From: Bosea sp. 124 | GTDB lineage: Bacteria > Pseudomonadota > Alphaproteobacteria > Rhizobiales > Beijerinckiaceae | Assembly (NCBI RefSeq): GCF_003046175.1 | Contig: NZ_PZZM01000001.1 | Location: 1,559,001-1,623,000 of the forward strand | Length of the DNA: 64,000 nucleotides | Reading direction: 5' to 3' | Shown here: positions 18,865 to 27,441 of the stretch, one piece after another | How positions within the stretch are numbered: the stretch's first letter is position 1 | How the letters are laid out: every line of letters starts with the position of its first letter | Translations under genes and position numbers: made by a program | The notes under the pieces: generated by a model | Databases searched by the model: none | What the model was told of the DNA's origin: nothing | Seen by the model: the letters and a program-made list of their open reading frames with translations, nothing else

Positions 18865-19923
18865 ATGGGTATCACGATCAAGGATCTGGCCGTCGCCTAT
18901 GGCGGCACCCGCGTGATCGACGGACTAGCTCTGACGATCGAGCCTGGCTCGTTCTTCACGCTTCTGGGGCCGAGCGGCTGCGGCAAGACGACCTTGCTGC
19001 GCACCATCGCCGGCTTCGTGCCGGCCGAGCGCGGGCATCTGCGTTTCGGCAATACGGAGGTGACGCATCTGCCGCCGCACCGGCGCGACATCGGCATGGT
19101 CTTTCAGGACTATGCGCTGTTTCCCGACAAGACGGTCTTCGACAACGTCGCTTACGGATTGCGCGCCCGCAAGCAGCCCGACAGCGTGGTCAGAAGCAAG
19201 GTCGGCGCGGCGCTGGAGCGGGTCGGGCTCGGCCATCTCGGCGCCCGCCACCCGGCCGCCCTCTCCGGTGGCCAGCGCCAGCGCGTCGCCCTGGCGCGCG
19301 CCCTCGTCATCCAGCCGCAGGTGCTGCTGATGGACGAGCCTCTCTCCAATCTCGATGCGAAGCTGCGCGTCCAGGTTCGCGAAACCATCGTCGAACTCCA
19401 GCGCGAGGCGAAGATCACGACCGTCTTCGTCACTCATGATCGCGAGGAGGCGCTCGCCATGTCGGATCGCATCGGCGTGATGAACAAGGGGCGGCTGGAG
19501 CAGGTCGGTTCGCCGGCGGCGATCTATCGCGAGCCGGCAACCGGCTATGTCGCCGATTTCGTCGGCGGCGCCAATCTGGTCGAGGTCGAAACCGGCGCAA
19601 GGCAGGCCGGCGAGATCGGGCCGATCGGCTTCGACGGCGTCGCGATCGCGGCCCGGACGCCGGCTGCGCTCGGGCCTGGCCGCGCCATTCTCGTCGCGCG
19701 GCCGGAAGATATCGCCATCGCGGAACCGGAGGCGCAAGGCGCGCTCCCCGCGACCATCGCGCACCGGCAGTATCTCGGCGGCAAGACAAGCTATAAGCTC
19801 ACCCTGGCCAGCGGCCGCGTGCTTGCGGTCGACCTGCAGAGCGGCGCGCATGACCGTTTCGAGCCGGGCGCCAGCGTCGGGCTGGTCTTCGATCCGGCCA
19901 AAACCCTGGTCCTGGCGTCATGA
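18865..19923 (+). CDS. ABC transporter ATP-binding protein, AfuC/FbpC-like
   Basis: 352 residues. Walker A is GPSGCGKTT, the Q loop MVFQDYALFP, the signature [15 protein letters not shown], Walker B VLLMDEPLSNLDA, and the switch histidine is in FVTHDREEA. A C-terminal TOBE domain follows (about 280-350). This is the cytoplasmic motor of the importer encoded by the next two genes, and its stop overlaps the permease start as ATGA. The family includes FbpC (iron), PhnT (aminoethylphosphonate) and AfuC (hexose phosphate); context favours the last. Confidence 0.92.
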   Translation: MGITIKDLAVAYGGTRVIDGLALTIEPGSFFTLLGPSGCGKTTLLRTIAGFVPAERGHLRFGNTEVTHLPPHRRDIGMVFQDYALFPDKTVFDNVAYGLRARKQPDSVVRSKVGAALERVGLGHLGARHPAALSGGQRQRVALARALVIQPQVLLMDEPLSNLDAKLRVQVRETIVELQREAKITTVFVTHDREEALAMSDRIGVMNKGRLEQVGSPAAIYREPATGYVADFVGGANLVEVETGARQAGEIGPIGFDGVAIAARTPAALGPGRAILVARPEDIAIAEPEAQGALPATIAHRQYLGGKTSYKLTLASGRVLAVDLQSGAHDRFEPGASVGLVFDPAKTLVLAS

Positions 19924-21563
19924 GCGCACAACTCCGCTCGGTCTGGTTCTGGTTCTCGGCGGCGGCGCTGGTGATGCTCGCCGTCTTCCTGCTCTATCCG
20001 CTGTTCAACGTGCTGACCGGCAGCTTCGGCGGCGCCAGCGGCCGCTCCGGCTGGATGGTCCTCGCAGGCGACCCGAAATACGCGGCCGCCATCACCAACA
20101 CGATCATGCTCGGCCTCGCCGTGACGCTGACGACAACGCTGATCGGTGTGCCGCTGGCCTATTTCACCGCGCGTTTCGAATTCCCCGGCAAGGGTATCGT
20201 CGCGGTACTCCCGCTCGTCACCCTCGTCATTCCGGAGGTGATCGCCGCCCAGACCTGGCTGATGATGCTCGGCAATAACGGCTTCATCACCCGCTGGCTT
20301 GGCGCGCGCGGGATCGACATCCCGAGCTTCTACGGTTGGCCCGGCCTGATCACGGTGATGACCTTCACCTACTACACCTACGTCTACATCGGCACGCTGG
20401 CGGCGATCCGCGGTTTCGACGTGCAACTCGAGGAGGCGGCGCAAAGCCTCGGCACCTCGCCTTCCCGCTCGCGTCTGAACGTCATGCTGCCGGTGGTTCT
20501 GCCCGCGGTGCTGGCCAGCGCCCTTCTCGTCTTCACCCTCGTCGTCGGCAATTTCGCGACCGCGACCATCCTCGGCAGCCGCGTGCCCCTGCTCTCGGTT
20601 CTGACCTACCAGGCGGCCGTCGCCGAAGGCGGCTCCGATCCGGTGATGCAGTCGACGCTCGCCTCCGTCTCGATCGCGCTCGTCATGATCGTGCTGTTCG
20701 TCCAGCGCTGGATCGTCTCGCGCGGCCGCCACGAGGTCACGCAAGGGCGCGGCGCGCGCGCGCAGAAGTTGCGTGGCGTTCCCGGCCTCGTCACCGGACT
20801 GCTCGCGGGACTTCTGGTCATCGTCTCGCTGCTGCCGCTCGGTTCGATCGTCATCGGCGCCTTCACGGTCTCGCGCGGCCCGGTCATGCGTTGGGGCGAA
20901 TGGACGACCGTCCATATCGAGCGGCTCTTCCGCATAGCGCCCGACCCGGTGCTGAACACCCTGGCCTACTCGGCGGTGGCAACCGTGATCGGCATCACCT
21001 TCAGCGCGATCGTCAGCTACCTGATCGTCAAGAAGCGCAACATTCTGACGCCCGCGCTCGACTATCTGACGGCGCTGCCGCTGGCGCTGTCGGGCACCAT
21101 CATCGGCATCGGCCTGCTGATGTCCTTCAACACCGGTTTCCTGCCCCTGACGGGCACGGCAAGCATCATCGTGCTGGCCTATATCGTGCGCCGGCTGCCT
21201 TTCGGCATTCGCAACGCCTCCTCGACGCTCTACAACATCCCGAACTCGATCGAGGAGGCCTCGATCAGCCTCGGCGTCCCGCCGGTCGCGACCTTCTTCA
21301 AGGTCGTGCTGCCGCTGATGGTGCCGGCGATCGCCGCCGCCGCCGTGCTCACCTGGACAACCACCGTGGCCGAGCTTTCGGCCTCGATCATCGTCTATTC
21401 CGGCGGTCGCGAGACCATGCCGATCCAGATCTACAAGCTGATCGACTCGAATCTGATGGCACCCGCCTCGGCCTATGGGCTGGTGCTGGTCGCGGTGATC
21501 CTGATCCCGATCATCGTCGCGACCCGCATCTTCAAGGTCGATCTGTTCTCGTCGAAAAGCTGA
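19920..21563 (+). CDS. ABC transporter permease with two fused domains, AfuB/FbpB-like
   Basis: 547 residues with about twelve membrane helices arranged as two homologous halves. Each half carries the EAA loop that contacts the ATPase: EEAAQSLGTSPSRSR near residue 175 and EEASISLGVPPVATF near residue 445. A fused permease of this kind pairs with a homodimer of the upstream ATPase, as in FbpB and AfuB. It lies between its ATPase and binding protein genes. Confidence 0.92.
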   Translation: MSAQLRSVWFWFSAAALVMLAVFLLYPLFNVLTGSFGGASGRSGWMVLAGDPKYAAAITNTIMLGLAVTLTTTLIGVPLAYFTARFEFPGKGIVAVLPLVTLVIPEVIAAQTWLMMLGNNGFITRWLGARGIDIPSFYGWPGLITVMTFTYYTYVYIGTLAAIRGFDVQLEEAAQSLGTSPSRSRLNVMLPVVLPAVLASALLVFTLVVGNFATATILGSRVPLLSVLTYQAAVAEGGSDPVMQSTLASVSIALVMIVLFVQRWIVSRGRHEVTQGRGARAQKLRGVPGLVTGLLAGLLVIVSLLPLGSIVIGAFTVSRGPVMRWGEWTTVHIERLFRIAPDPVLNTLAYSAVATVIGITFSAIVSYLIVKKRNILTPALDYLTALPLALSGTIIGIGLLMSFNTGFLPLTGTASIIVLAYIVRRLPFGIRNASSTLYNIPNSIEEASISLGVPPVATFFKVVLPLMVPAIAAAAVLTWTTTVAELSASIIVYSGGRETMPIQIYKLIDSNLMAPASAYGLVLVAVILIPIIVATRIFKVDLFSSKS

Positions 21564-21627
21564 GCCCACGCATCACCAACCGGCTGCGCGGCATCTCACG
21601 CGGCGCAACGAGAAACAGGGGAAGACG

Positions 21628-22653
21628 ATGAAAGGACCGACCATGACCAAGACGATCGACCGTCGCACGCTGCTTGCCGGACTTGCGGGCCTTGCCGCAG
21701 TGCCTGCCACCGGCCCTGCATTGGCACAGGGCGCATCGGGCAATGTAGTGCTCTACACCTCCAACAACGCCCAGTCCGTCGACGCGATCCTCGGCGTCGC
21801 AAAGGACAAGCTGCCGAACCTCAAGATCAGCACGATCACCGGTGGCTCCGGACAGTTGCTGCGACGTCTCGAAGCAGAGGCCGCCAAGCCGCAGGGCGAT
21901 CTGTTCTGGAGTTCCAGCGCCAACACGCTCGGCGCCTTCACCCAGCTTTTCGAGCCCTATGCCTCGCCGGAGGCCGCCAGCATTCCGGCAGCCCTGCGAC
22001 ACCCGCAGAACCTCTGGACGGCGTCCAACGTCCACCTCGTCGTGGCGATGATCAACAAGAACCAGCTCGGCGGCGCGGAGGCGCCCAAGACCTGGAAAGA
22101 TTTGCTCGCCCCCGCCTTCAAGGGCAAGATCATCATCGCCGACCCGGCCAACAGCTCGACCGCCTATACGATCCTCTGGGGCATCGACAAGCTGCTGGGC
22201 CCCGACGCTCTGAAGACCCTGGCCAGCAACCTGACCGTCTCCAGCGCGGCCTCAACGGTGCTGCGCAGCGTCGCGCAGGGGGAATATGCGGTCGGGCTGA
22301 CGTTCGAATCCAACGCCTATGCCTATGTCGCCGGCGGCCAGCGCGAGATTTCTCTGCTCTATCCCGCGGAGGGCACCTTCTCGACGCCCGAATTCCAGGT
22401 GCTGGTGAAGGGTGCCCCCGCCGGCGCGACGGCCAAGGCGGCCTATGACCTGCTGCTCTCCAAGGAGGTCCAGATCGCACTGCTCGAGAATGCCTTCCGC
22501 CGCCCGAGCCGCTCGGACATCGACGTCTCCAAGCATGCCGACTTGCCGGCAATCGGCAGCGTCAAGGTCTTCGACATCGACGAGACCGAGGCCGCCGCCA
22601 AGCGCGACGAGTTCCTGAAGCGCTGGCAGTCCTACGCCGGCGCCGCGAAGTAA
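21628..22653 (+). CDS. ABC transporter substrate-binding protein, AfuA-like
   Basis: 341 residues. The N terminus is a signal peptide with a twin-arginine-like start (DRRTLLAGLAGLAAVP), cleaved after ALAQG. The mature protein begins VVLYTSNN. Two features recall AfuA-type hexose-phosphate binders: the stretch ADPANSSTAYTIL and LLYPAEGTF. Both 21628 and 21643 are plausible ATG starts; 21628 has GGGGAAG just upstream and 21643 has AAAGGA. The protein should capture its ligand in the periplasm for the permease encoded upstream. Ferric iron or aminoethylphosphonate binding is possible, as these share the fold. Confidence 0.88.
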   Translation: MKGPTMTKTIDRRTLLAGLAGLAAVPATGPALAQGASGNVVLYTSNNAQSVDAILGVAKDKLPNLKISTITGGSGQLLRRLEAEAAKPQGDLFWSSSANTLGAFTQLFEPYASPEAASIPAALRHPQNLWTASNVHLVVAMINKNQLGGAEAPKTWKDLLAPAFKGKIIIADPANSSTAYTILWGIDKLLGPDALKTLASNLTVSSAASTVLRSVAQGEYAVGLTFESNAYAYVAGGQREISLLYPAEGTFSTPEFQVLVKGAPAGATAKAAYDLLLSKEVQIALLENAFRRPSRSDIDVSKHADLPAIGSVKVFDIDETEAAAKRDEFLKRWQSYAGAAK

Positions 22654-22666
22654 GCATGTAAACAGG

Positions 22667-22698
22667 CGTGTGCCGGCCGTCAGGCCGGGCACACGTTT
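22667..22698. terminator. Intrinsic terminator between convergent operons
   Basis: Stem CGTGTGCCGGCC / GGCCGGGCACACG with one bulged base and a four-base loop, followed on the plus strand by TTT. It lies 14 bases after the binding protein stop and shortly before the stop of the convergent phnE gene. Confidence 0.8.
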
Positions 22699-22713
22699 CC
22701 GAACAGCCCATTG

Positions 22714-24342
22714 CTAGATCACGCGCGACCTGATGGTCGTGGTAACGATCTCCGTGATGACGACGACCACGAAGATCACGAGCAGCACCAACCCGACCTG
22801 ATCCCAGTAGAGATTGTCCATCGAGGCCTGAAGCGCGACACCGAGCCCGCCCGCGCCGACTAGACCGAGCACGGCGCTTTCACGAACGTTGATGTCCCAG
22901 CGGAACAGGCTGACGGCGAGGAAGGCCGGCTTGACCTGCGGCCAGAAGCCTTTCAGCAGGATGGCACGGCGCGACGCACCGGCGGCGCGAAGCGCCTCGA
23001 TCGGACCGGCTTTCGCCTCCTCGATCGCCTCGGACAGGAACTTGCCGGTGAACCCGATCGAGTGCACGGCAACCGCCATGACGCCGGCCAGCGCGCCCGG
23101 CCCAAACACGGCCACGAAAAGCAGCGCCCAGACCAGCGTATGGATCGAACGGGTCGCCACAAGGATGAAGCGACCGAGTGCATTGGCCCAGGGCGACGGC
23201 GAGACGTTGCGGGCGCAGAGCAGCGCCACCGGCGTCGCCAGCCCGATGGCGAGGATCGTGCCCAGTGTCGCGGTGTGCAGCGTTTCGACCAATGCCTCGC
23301 CGACGGTCTTGCCGAAATAGCTCCAGTCGATCGGCCACATCCGCTGAAACAGGTCGGCGGTCTGCTGCGGGGCATCGTAGAGGAATTCAGGGATGACCTC
23401 GATGGTCTGCAGGGACCAGCCGAGCGCCAGCGCCGCAAGCCCCCAGAAAGCAAGGCGCAAGCCGCGCTCCATCGGCGTGAACCGGCGCCAGAGCCTGCCG
23501 GCGGGCTTCTCGACCACCACGCCTGATGGCGCCTCGTCCTGATAGATTCGGCGCATGAAGGCGGAGAGCACCTCGCCTGCCATCACCGTCACGATGATCG
23601 CGATGATGATCGTCAGGACGAAGTCGTAGTCGAAGCGCTGGAAGGCGGTGAACAGCGTCGCCCCGATACCGCCGCCGCCGACCAGACCGACCAGCGCCGA
23701 ATTCCGGAGGTTGGAATCGAGCTGGTAGGCGGCAAAGCCGATGAAGCGCGGCAGCACCTGCGGGACGACGCCCATCGTGACGACCGAGAGAAAGGGTGAG
23801 CCGGCGGCACGCAGCGCCTCGATCGGCTTCATCGACATCTCTTCGATCGCCTCGGCGATCAGCTTGGCGATGAAACCCAGCGTCGCGACCACCAGCGCCA
23901 TCACGCCGGCGAGCGCACCGAAACCGACCGCTTTCACGAACAGGATCGCGACGATGACCGGGTGAAAGGTGCGGCACAGAGCGATCACGCCGCGCGCCGC
24001 GATCGTGACCGGCAGCGGCATCAGGTTGCGCGCGGCAAACAGTCCCAGCGGCAGCGCCAGCAGCACGCCCGCGCCTGTCGCAATGATGGCGATCTGCAGC
24101 GATTCCAGCATGCCGGAGAGCAGCAACTGCATCTTGTCGGCCGCGACATTGGGCGGAAACATCCGGCCCAGGAATTTGGCGCCGTTGTCGAGCCCCTGGA
24201 CGAAGCGTTCCCAGCGGATGTCGAGAATCCGCGCGGCATAGCCGACATAGATCAGGAACAGCGCCGCGCCGATGCGCAGCGGCCAGTTCGGCGGAAAAGC
24301 CCGGGCGCGCAGGCTTCCGGCGACGATGGGAAGAGCGCTCAT
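22714..24342 (-). CDS. phnE: Phosphonate ABC transporter permease, PhnE-PhnE fusion
   Basis: 542 residues made of two homologous PhnE permease domains in one chain. The first covers about residues 20-275, with coupling loop [14 protein letters not shown] and the helix stretch [17 protein letters not shown]. The second covers about 290-540, with [15 protein letters not shown] and [18 protein letters not shown]. In many bacteria these are two genes, phnE1 and phnE2. The protein forms the inner-membrane channel for phosphonate, phosphite or a related phosphorus compound. It overlaps phnC by four bases and is the last gene of the phnD-phnC-phnE operon. Confidence 0.92.
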   Translation of the reverse strand: MSALPIVAGSLRARAFPPNWPLRIGAALFLIYVGYAARILDIRWERFVQGLDNGAKFLGRMFPPNVAADKMQLLLSGMLESLQIAIIATGAGVLLALPLGLFAARNLMPLPVTIAARGVIALCRTFHPVIVAILFVKAVGFGALAGVMALVVATLGFIAKLIAEAIEEMSMKPIEALRAAGSPFLSVVTMGVVPQVLPRFIGFAAYQLDSNLRNSALVGLVGGGGIGATLFTAFQRFDYDFVLTIIIAIIVTVMAGEVLSAFMRRIYQDEAPSGVVVEKPAGRLWRRFTPMERGLRLAFWGLAALALGWSLQTIEVIPEFLYDAPQQTADLFQRMWPIDWSYFGKTVGEALVETLHTATLGTILAIGLATPVALLCARNVSPSPWANALGRFILVATRSIHTLVWALLFVAVFGPGALAGVMAVAVHSIGFTGKFLSEAIEEAKAGPIEALRAAGASRRAILLKGFWPQVKPAFLAVSLFRWDINVRESAVLGLVGAGGLGVALQASMDNLYWDQVGLVLLVIFVVVVITEIVTTTIRSRVI

Positions 24343-25124
24343 TCCATCCAGCCTTCGCCGCCATAGATCTCGGCGAGATGGCTGTCCTGCAGGCCGCCGG
24401 GCGGCCCGTCATACACCACGAGCCCCTTCGACATGCCGATGATGCGCAGCGCGTAGCGCCTTGCCAGCGCGACATTGTGGATGTTGACCAGCACGGGGAT
24501 GTCGCGGTCGCGCCCGACCTTGGCGAGCAGCTCCATGATCTCGACCGAGGTCTTGGGATCGAGCGAGGAGGTCGGCTCGTCGGCGAGTACGAGGTCGGGG
24601 TCCTGCATCACGGCGCGTGCGATGCCGACGCGCTGGCGCTGGCCGCCGGAAAGCTGGTCGGCGCGACGGGTCGCGAACTCGGTCAGGCCCACCGAATCGA
24701 GCAGGGAGAAGGCGCGCGCGATGTCGGCCTCGGGAAAGCGACGCGTCCAGGCGCGCCAGACCGGGACATAGCCGAGCCGGCCGCAGAGCACGTTCTCGAT
24801 CACGGTGAGCCGCTCGACCAGATTGTATTCCTGGAAGACCATGCCCAGCCGGCGGCGCGCCTGCCGTAGCGCCTCGCCCTGGAGTTTCGCGAGATCAGTG
24901 CCGCCGAGCACGATCGAACCCGACGTCGGATCGACCAGACGGTTGATGCAGCGGATCAGCGTCGATTTGCCGGTGCCGGACGGACCGATGATGGCTACGA
25001 TGCCTGGCTCCGAGACGGTCAGGGATATGTCGCGCAGCACCGGCTGTCCTGGCCGGTATTCCTTGACGAGATTGCGAATGACGAGCGCCCGGCCCTGGCC
25101 GGACGCCGCAGGCAGGGCGCTCAT
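24339..25124 (-). CDS. phnC: Phosphonate ABC transporter ATP-binding protein PhnC
   Basis: 261 residues. Walker A is GPSGTGKST, the Q loop [14 protein letters not shown] (the NLV context is typical of PhnC), the signature [15 protein letters not shown], Walker [14 protein letters not shown], and the switch histidine is in VNIHNVALA. It powers import through the fused PhnE permease. It overlaps phnE by four bases and follows phnD by 36 bases. Confidence 0.95.
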   Translation of the reverse strand: MSALPAASGQGRALVIRNLVKEYRPGQPVLRDISLTVSEPGIVAIIGPSGTGKSTLIRCINRLVDPTSGSIVLGGTDLAKLQGEALRQARRRLGMVFQEYNLVERLTVIENVLCGRLGYVPVWRAWTRRFPEADIARAFSLLDSVGLTEFATRRADQLSGGQRQRVGIARAVMQDPDLVLADEPTSSLDPKTSVEIMELLAKVGRDRDIPVLVNIHNVALARRYALRIIGMSKGLVVYDGPPGGLQDSHLAEIYGGEGWME

Positions 25125-25160
25125 GATCGATAAACCTCGTATGGTCGGTGCGTCTTGTCG

Positions 25161-26210
25161 TCAGGGCGCCTTGGCAGGTGCCGCCTTCTTCTTGGCGAGT
25201 TCGTCCGCCTCCCGCTTGGCCTCGGTGTCATAGGCCGACTTGTTGTAGGGCGTTCCGGATTTCTCGGCGACATCGCGCACCACCGCCCAGTCCTTCTGGT
25301 AGGTGATCGGCAGGAAGCGATCGTCTCCGTTGAACTCCTTGGTCATCTCGGGCGTGAAGCGGAAGGAGAAGAAGCAGTCGGTCAGCTTCTTGGCGAGCTC
25401 GGGCTTGAGGTCGTGGGCGTAGGCAAAGGACGAGGTCGGGAAGATCGCGCTGCGATAGATCTCGCGCACATCCTCCTTCTTGATGGTGCCGCGCACGATC
25501 ATGCGCTCATAGACGTCGCCGGCGACTGCGCCCATGTCGTAGTCGCCTGAGACGACGCCAAGGATCGACTTGTCGTGCCCGCCCGACATCAACGGCTTGT
25601 AGTCGGTATCGGCGGTCAGGCCGTGTTCAGGGAACAGCACGCGCGGCGCGAGATTGCCCGAGTTCGACGAGGGCGAGGTATGGGCGACCTTCTTGCCCTT
25701 GAGATCGGCGAGCTTCTGATAGGGGCTCGAAGCCTTGACCACGGCAACGAGGTTGTAGCCTCGCACGCCATCGGCCGAGCCCTTGGCAGCGAATGGCACC
25801 GCACCGGCGAGATTGACGGCGAAGCCGGTCGGCCCGGTCGAGAATCCGGCGAAATGCAGGCGGCCGGAGCGCATCGCCTCGATCTCGGCCGAGTTCGACT
25901 GGACCGGATAATAGACGATCCGCTTGCCCGTGCATGTCGCGAGGTGGTCGGTCAGCGGCTTGAAGATATTGGCGTAGACGGCAGGGTCCTCGACCGGGGT
26001 ATAGGCCCAGACCAGCGCCGACGGGTCCTTCCACTTCTTCGGATCCGCGGGCGCGTCGGCAACCAGGTCCTTGTTGCCGTCGCAATACATCGTGTCCAGC
26101 TGCCCCGAATGCGGACAGGCGTCCTGTGCGACCGCGGGACCGGCCCAGCCGGCAGACAGGCCGACCAGCAACGACGCCGTCGCAGCAAGTGAGTGCAGTT
26201 TCAGGCTCAT
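25161..26210 (-). CDS. phnD: Phosphate/phosphite/phosphonate ABC transporter binding protein PhnD
   Basis: 349 residues with a classical signal peptide (cleavage near GPAVAQDA). The PhnD fold is indicated by VWAYTPVEDPAVYANIFKPL, VYYPVQSNSAEIEAMRSGR-like spacing, and KKVAHTSPSSNSGNLAPR, where the serines would contact the phosphonate group. A cysteine pair near the mature N terminus (CPHSGQLDTMYC) may form a disulfide. The C-terminal tail is lysine and alanine rich. The ligand could be phosphonate, phosphite or hypophosphite; no lyase, phosphonatase or ptxD gene is in the window to decide. Confidence 0.92.
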   Translation of the reverse strand: MSLKLHSLAATASLLVGLSAGWAGPAVAQDACPHSGQLDTMYCDGNKDLVADAPADPKKWKDPSALVWAYTPVEDPAVYANIFKPLTDHLATCTGKRIVYYPVQSNSAEIEAMRSGRLHFAGFSTGPTGFAVNLAGAVPFAAKGSADGVRGYNLVAVVKASSPYQKLADLKGKKVAHTSPSSNSGNLAPRVLFPEHGLTADTDYKPLMSGGHDKSILGVVSGDYDMGAVAGDVYERMIVRGTIKKEDVREIYRSAIFPTSSFAYAHDLKPELAKKLTDCFFSFRFTPEMTKEFNGDDRFLPITYQKDWAVVRDVAEKSGTPYNKSAYDTEAKREADELAKKKAAPAKAP

Positions 26211-26256
26211 CGAACGCTTCTCCCTGAGTGCCGCTTAGCCGGCTTGCTTATGGTAT

Positions 26257-26274
26257 GCGACACATAACTGTCAT
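26257..26274. promoter_or_regulatory. Weak candidate Pho box between phnD and the HAD gene
   Basis: GCGACACATAACTGTCAT has one perfect PhoB half-site (CTGTCAT) and one weak half-site (GCGACAC) at the right 11-base period. It lies 47 bases upstream of phnD and 100 bases upstream of the divergent HAD gene. PhoB control of phn genes is expected from family knowledge, but this site alone is not strong. Confidence 0.35.
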
Positions 26275-26373
26275 ATTCTACCCGGGGCGACCCCACCGTT
26301 CTAAGACTTAAGTGGTACGCGCCAGAGCGCGCGGCGCGCCGCATCGCGACCTCAGGGACATCTCCGCCGATCC

Positions 26374-27279
26374 ATGCCCGCACTGCCAACGCCCGGCCAT
26401 CGCCGCACCGCCACAACCTTCATCGACGGGCTCTCGGCCGTGGCTGAGCGGTATCGGGGCTTCCTCGTCGACCAGTGGGGCGTGCTGCATGACGGCGTGC
26501 GACCGTACCCGGACGCGCTGGAATGCCTGATCGGGCTGCGGGAGTGCGGCAAGCCCGTGATCATCCTGTCGAACTCCGGGCGCAGTGGCGCGGCGAACGA
26601 ACGCATTCTCGCGAGCCTGGGCTTCCCGCGCGATCTCTACGAGTGCGTGGTGTCCGCCGGCGACGATGCCCGCGAGGCGATTGCCGCGGCTGAAGAACCA
26701 TTTTATCGCGATCTCGGCCGGCGCTGCCTGTTGCTGGCGCGGGAGAGCGATCGCGATCTCGGCGACGGCCTCGGGCTCGATCTGGTCGATCGGCCCCGCG
26801 ACGCCGATTTCCTGCTGCTGATGAGTATGGAACCGCCGCATCAGTCGCTGACGGGATGGCTGCCCCTGCTGGAGGCGTCGCTTGCCGCCGGACTGCCGAT
26901 GATCTGCGGCAACCCGGATGTGCAGCGGACACGCGGCGACGGCACGCTGCAGAAAGCGCCCGGTTTCGTCGCGAAAGCCTATGCCGGCATGGGCGGCGTG
27001 GTGCGCTATCATGGCAAGCCGGAGCCGCGCATCTACCAATCATGCCTTTCCAGGCTCGGGTTGGCTCCATCGGAGGTCCTGTGCATCGGAGATTCGCTCG
27101 CGCATGACGTCGCCGGGAGCCAGGGCGTCGGCCTGCAAAGCGCCTTCATCGCGGGCGGAATCCATCAGCACGATCTGGCGTGGCAGACCACGGACAAGGT
27201 CGATCCGCATTCCTGCCTCGCCCTTTTCGACCGCCATCAGATGCATCCGGAGTTCGCGCTCGGGCATCTGCGCTGGTAG
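26374..27279 (+). CDS. Class IIA HAD-superfamily hydrolase (TIGR01459-like)
   Basis: 301 residues. HAD motif I is FLVDQWGVLHDG (nucleophile aspartate), motif II the serine in VIILSNSGR, and motif III/IV the lysine of GKPEPRIY with the aspartate pair region CIGDSLAHDVAGSQ. The large class IIA cap lies between motifs II and III. Such enzymes remove phosphate from small metabolites; NagD and phosphoglycolate phosphatase are relatives. It sits alone on the plus strand between a phosphonate importer and a second organophosphate-type importer, so a role in releasing phosphate from an imported compound is reasonable but unproven. Confidence 0.88.
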   Translation: MPALPTPGHRRTATTFIDGLSAVAERYRGFLVDQWGVLHDGVRPYPDALECLIGLRECGKPVIILSNSGRSGAANERILASLGFPRDLYECVVSAGDDAREAIAAAEEPFYRDLGRRCLLLARESDRDLGDGLGLDLVDRPRDADFLLLMSMEPPHQSLTGWLPLLEASLAAGLPMICGNPDVQRTRGDGTLQKAPGFVAKAYAGMGGVVRYHGKPEPRIYQSCLSRLGLAPSEVLCIGDSLAHDVAGSQGVGLQSAFIAGGIHQHDLAWQTTDKVDPHSCLALFDRHQMHPEFALGHLRW

Positions 27280-27348
27280 CCCGGGCACAGCTGCCCGCTA
27301 CCATGGTGCAATGCACCGATAGTGCGGGGTGACAGCGCACCGCCGAAT

Positions 27349-27366
27349 ATGACAAATTCGTGACAT
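27349..27366. promoter_or_regulatory. Candidate Pho box upstream of the second importer operon
   Basis: ATGACAAATTCGTGACAT matches the reverse of the PhoB consensus (ATGACAG-ATTT-ATGACAG) at 14 of 18 positions with correct 11-base periodicity. It lies 75 bases upstream of the start of the binding protein gene. The box is in reverse orientation relative to that gene, which is less usual, so the call is moderate. Confidence 0.45.
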
Positions 27367-27441
27367 ACGTGGCCGATCAGTCCGCCATGCGATGCACGTC
27401 CGACCTCGATGTCGGGCGGCCAATCAACTCGGGAGAACATC

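Noticed and set aside
19791..21569. A 592-codon open frame opposite the AfuB-like permease
   Set aside because: The product is a D/R/H-rich chain without motifs, while the sense frame has twelve helices and two EAA loops.
18865..22653. A ferric iron importer (FbpABC)
   Set aside because: The fold is shared, but the phosphatase and DeoR neighbours and AfuA-like stretches favour a sugar phosphate; kept only as an alternative.
27279..27300. GCCCGGGCACAGCTGCCCG as a terminator of the HAD gene
   Set aside because: The stem is short and imperfect and no T run follows.
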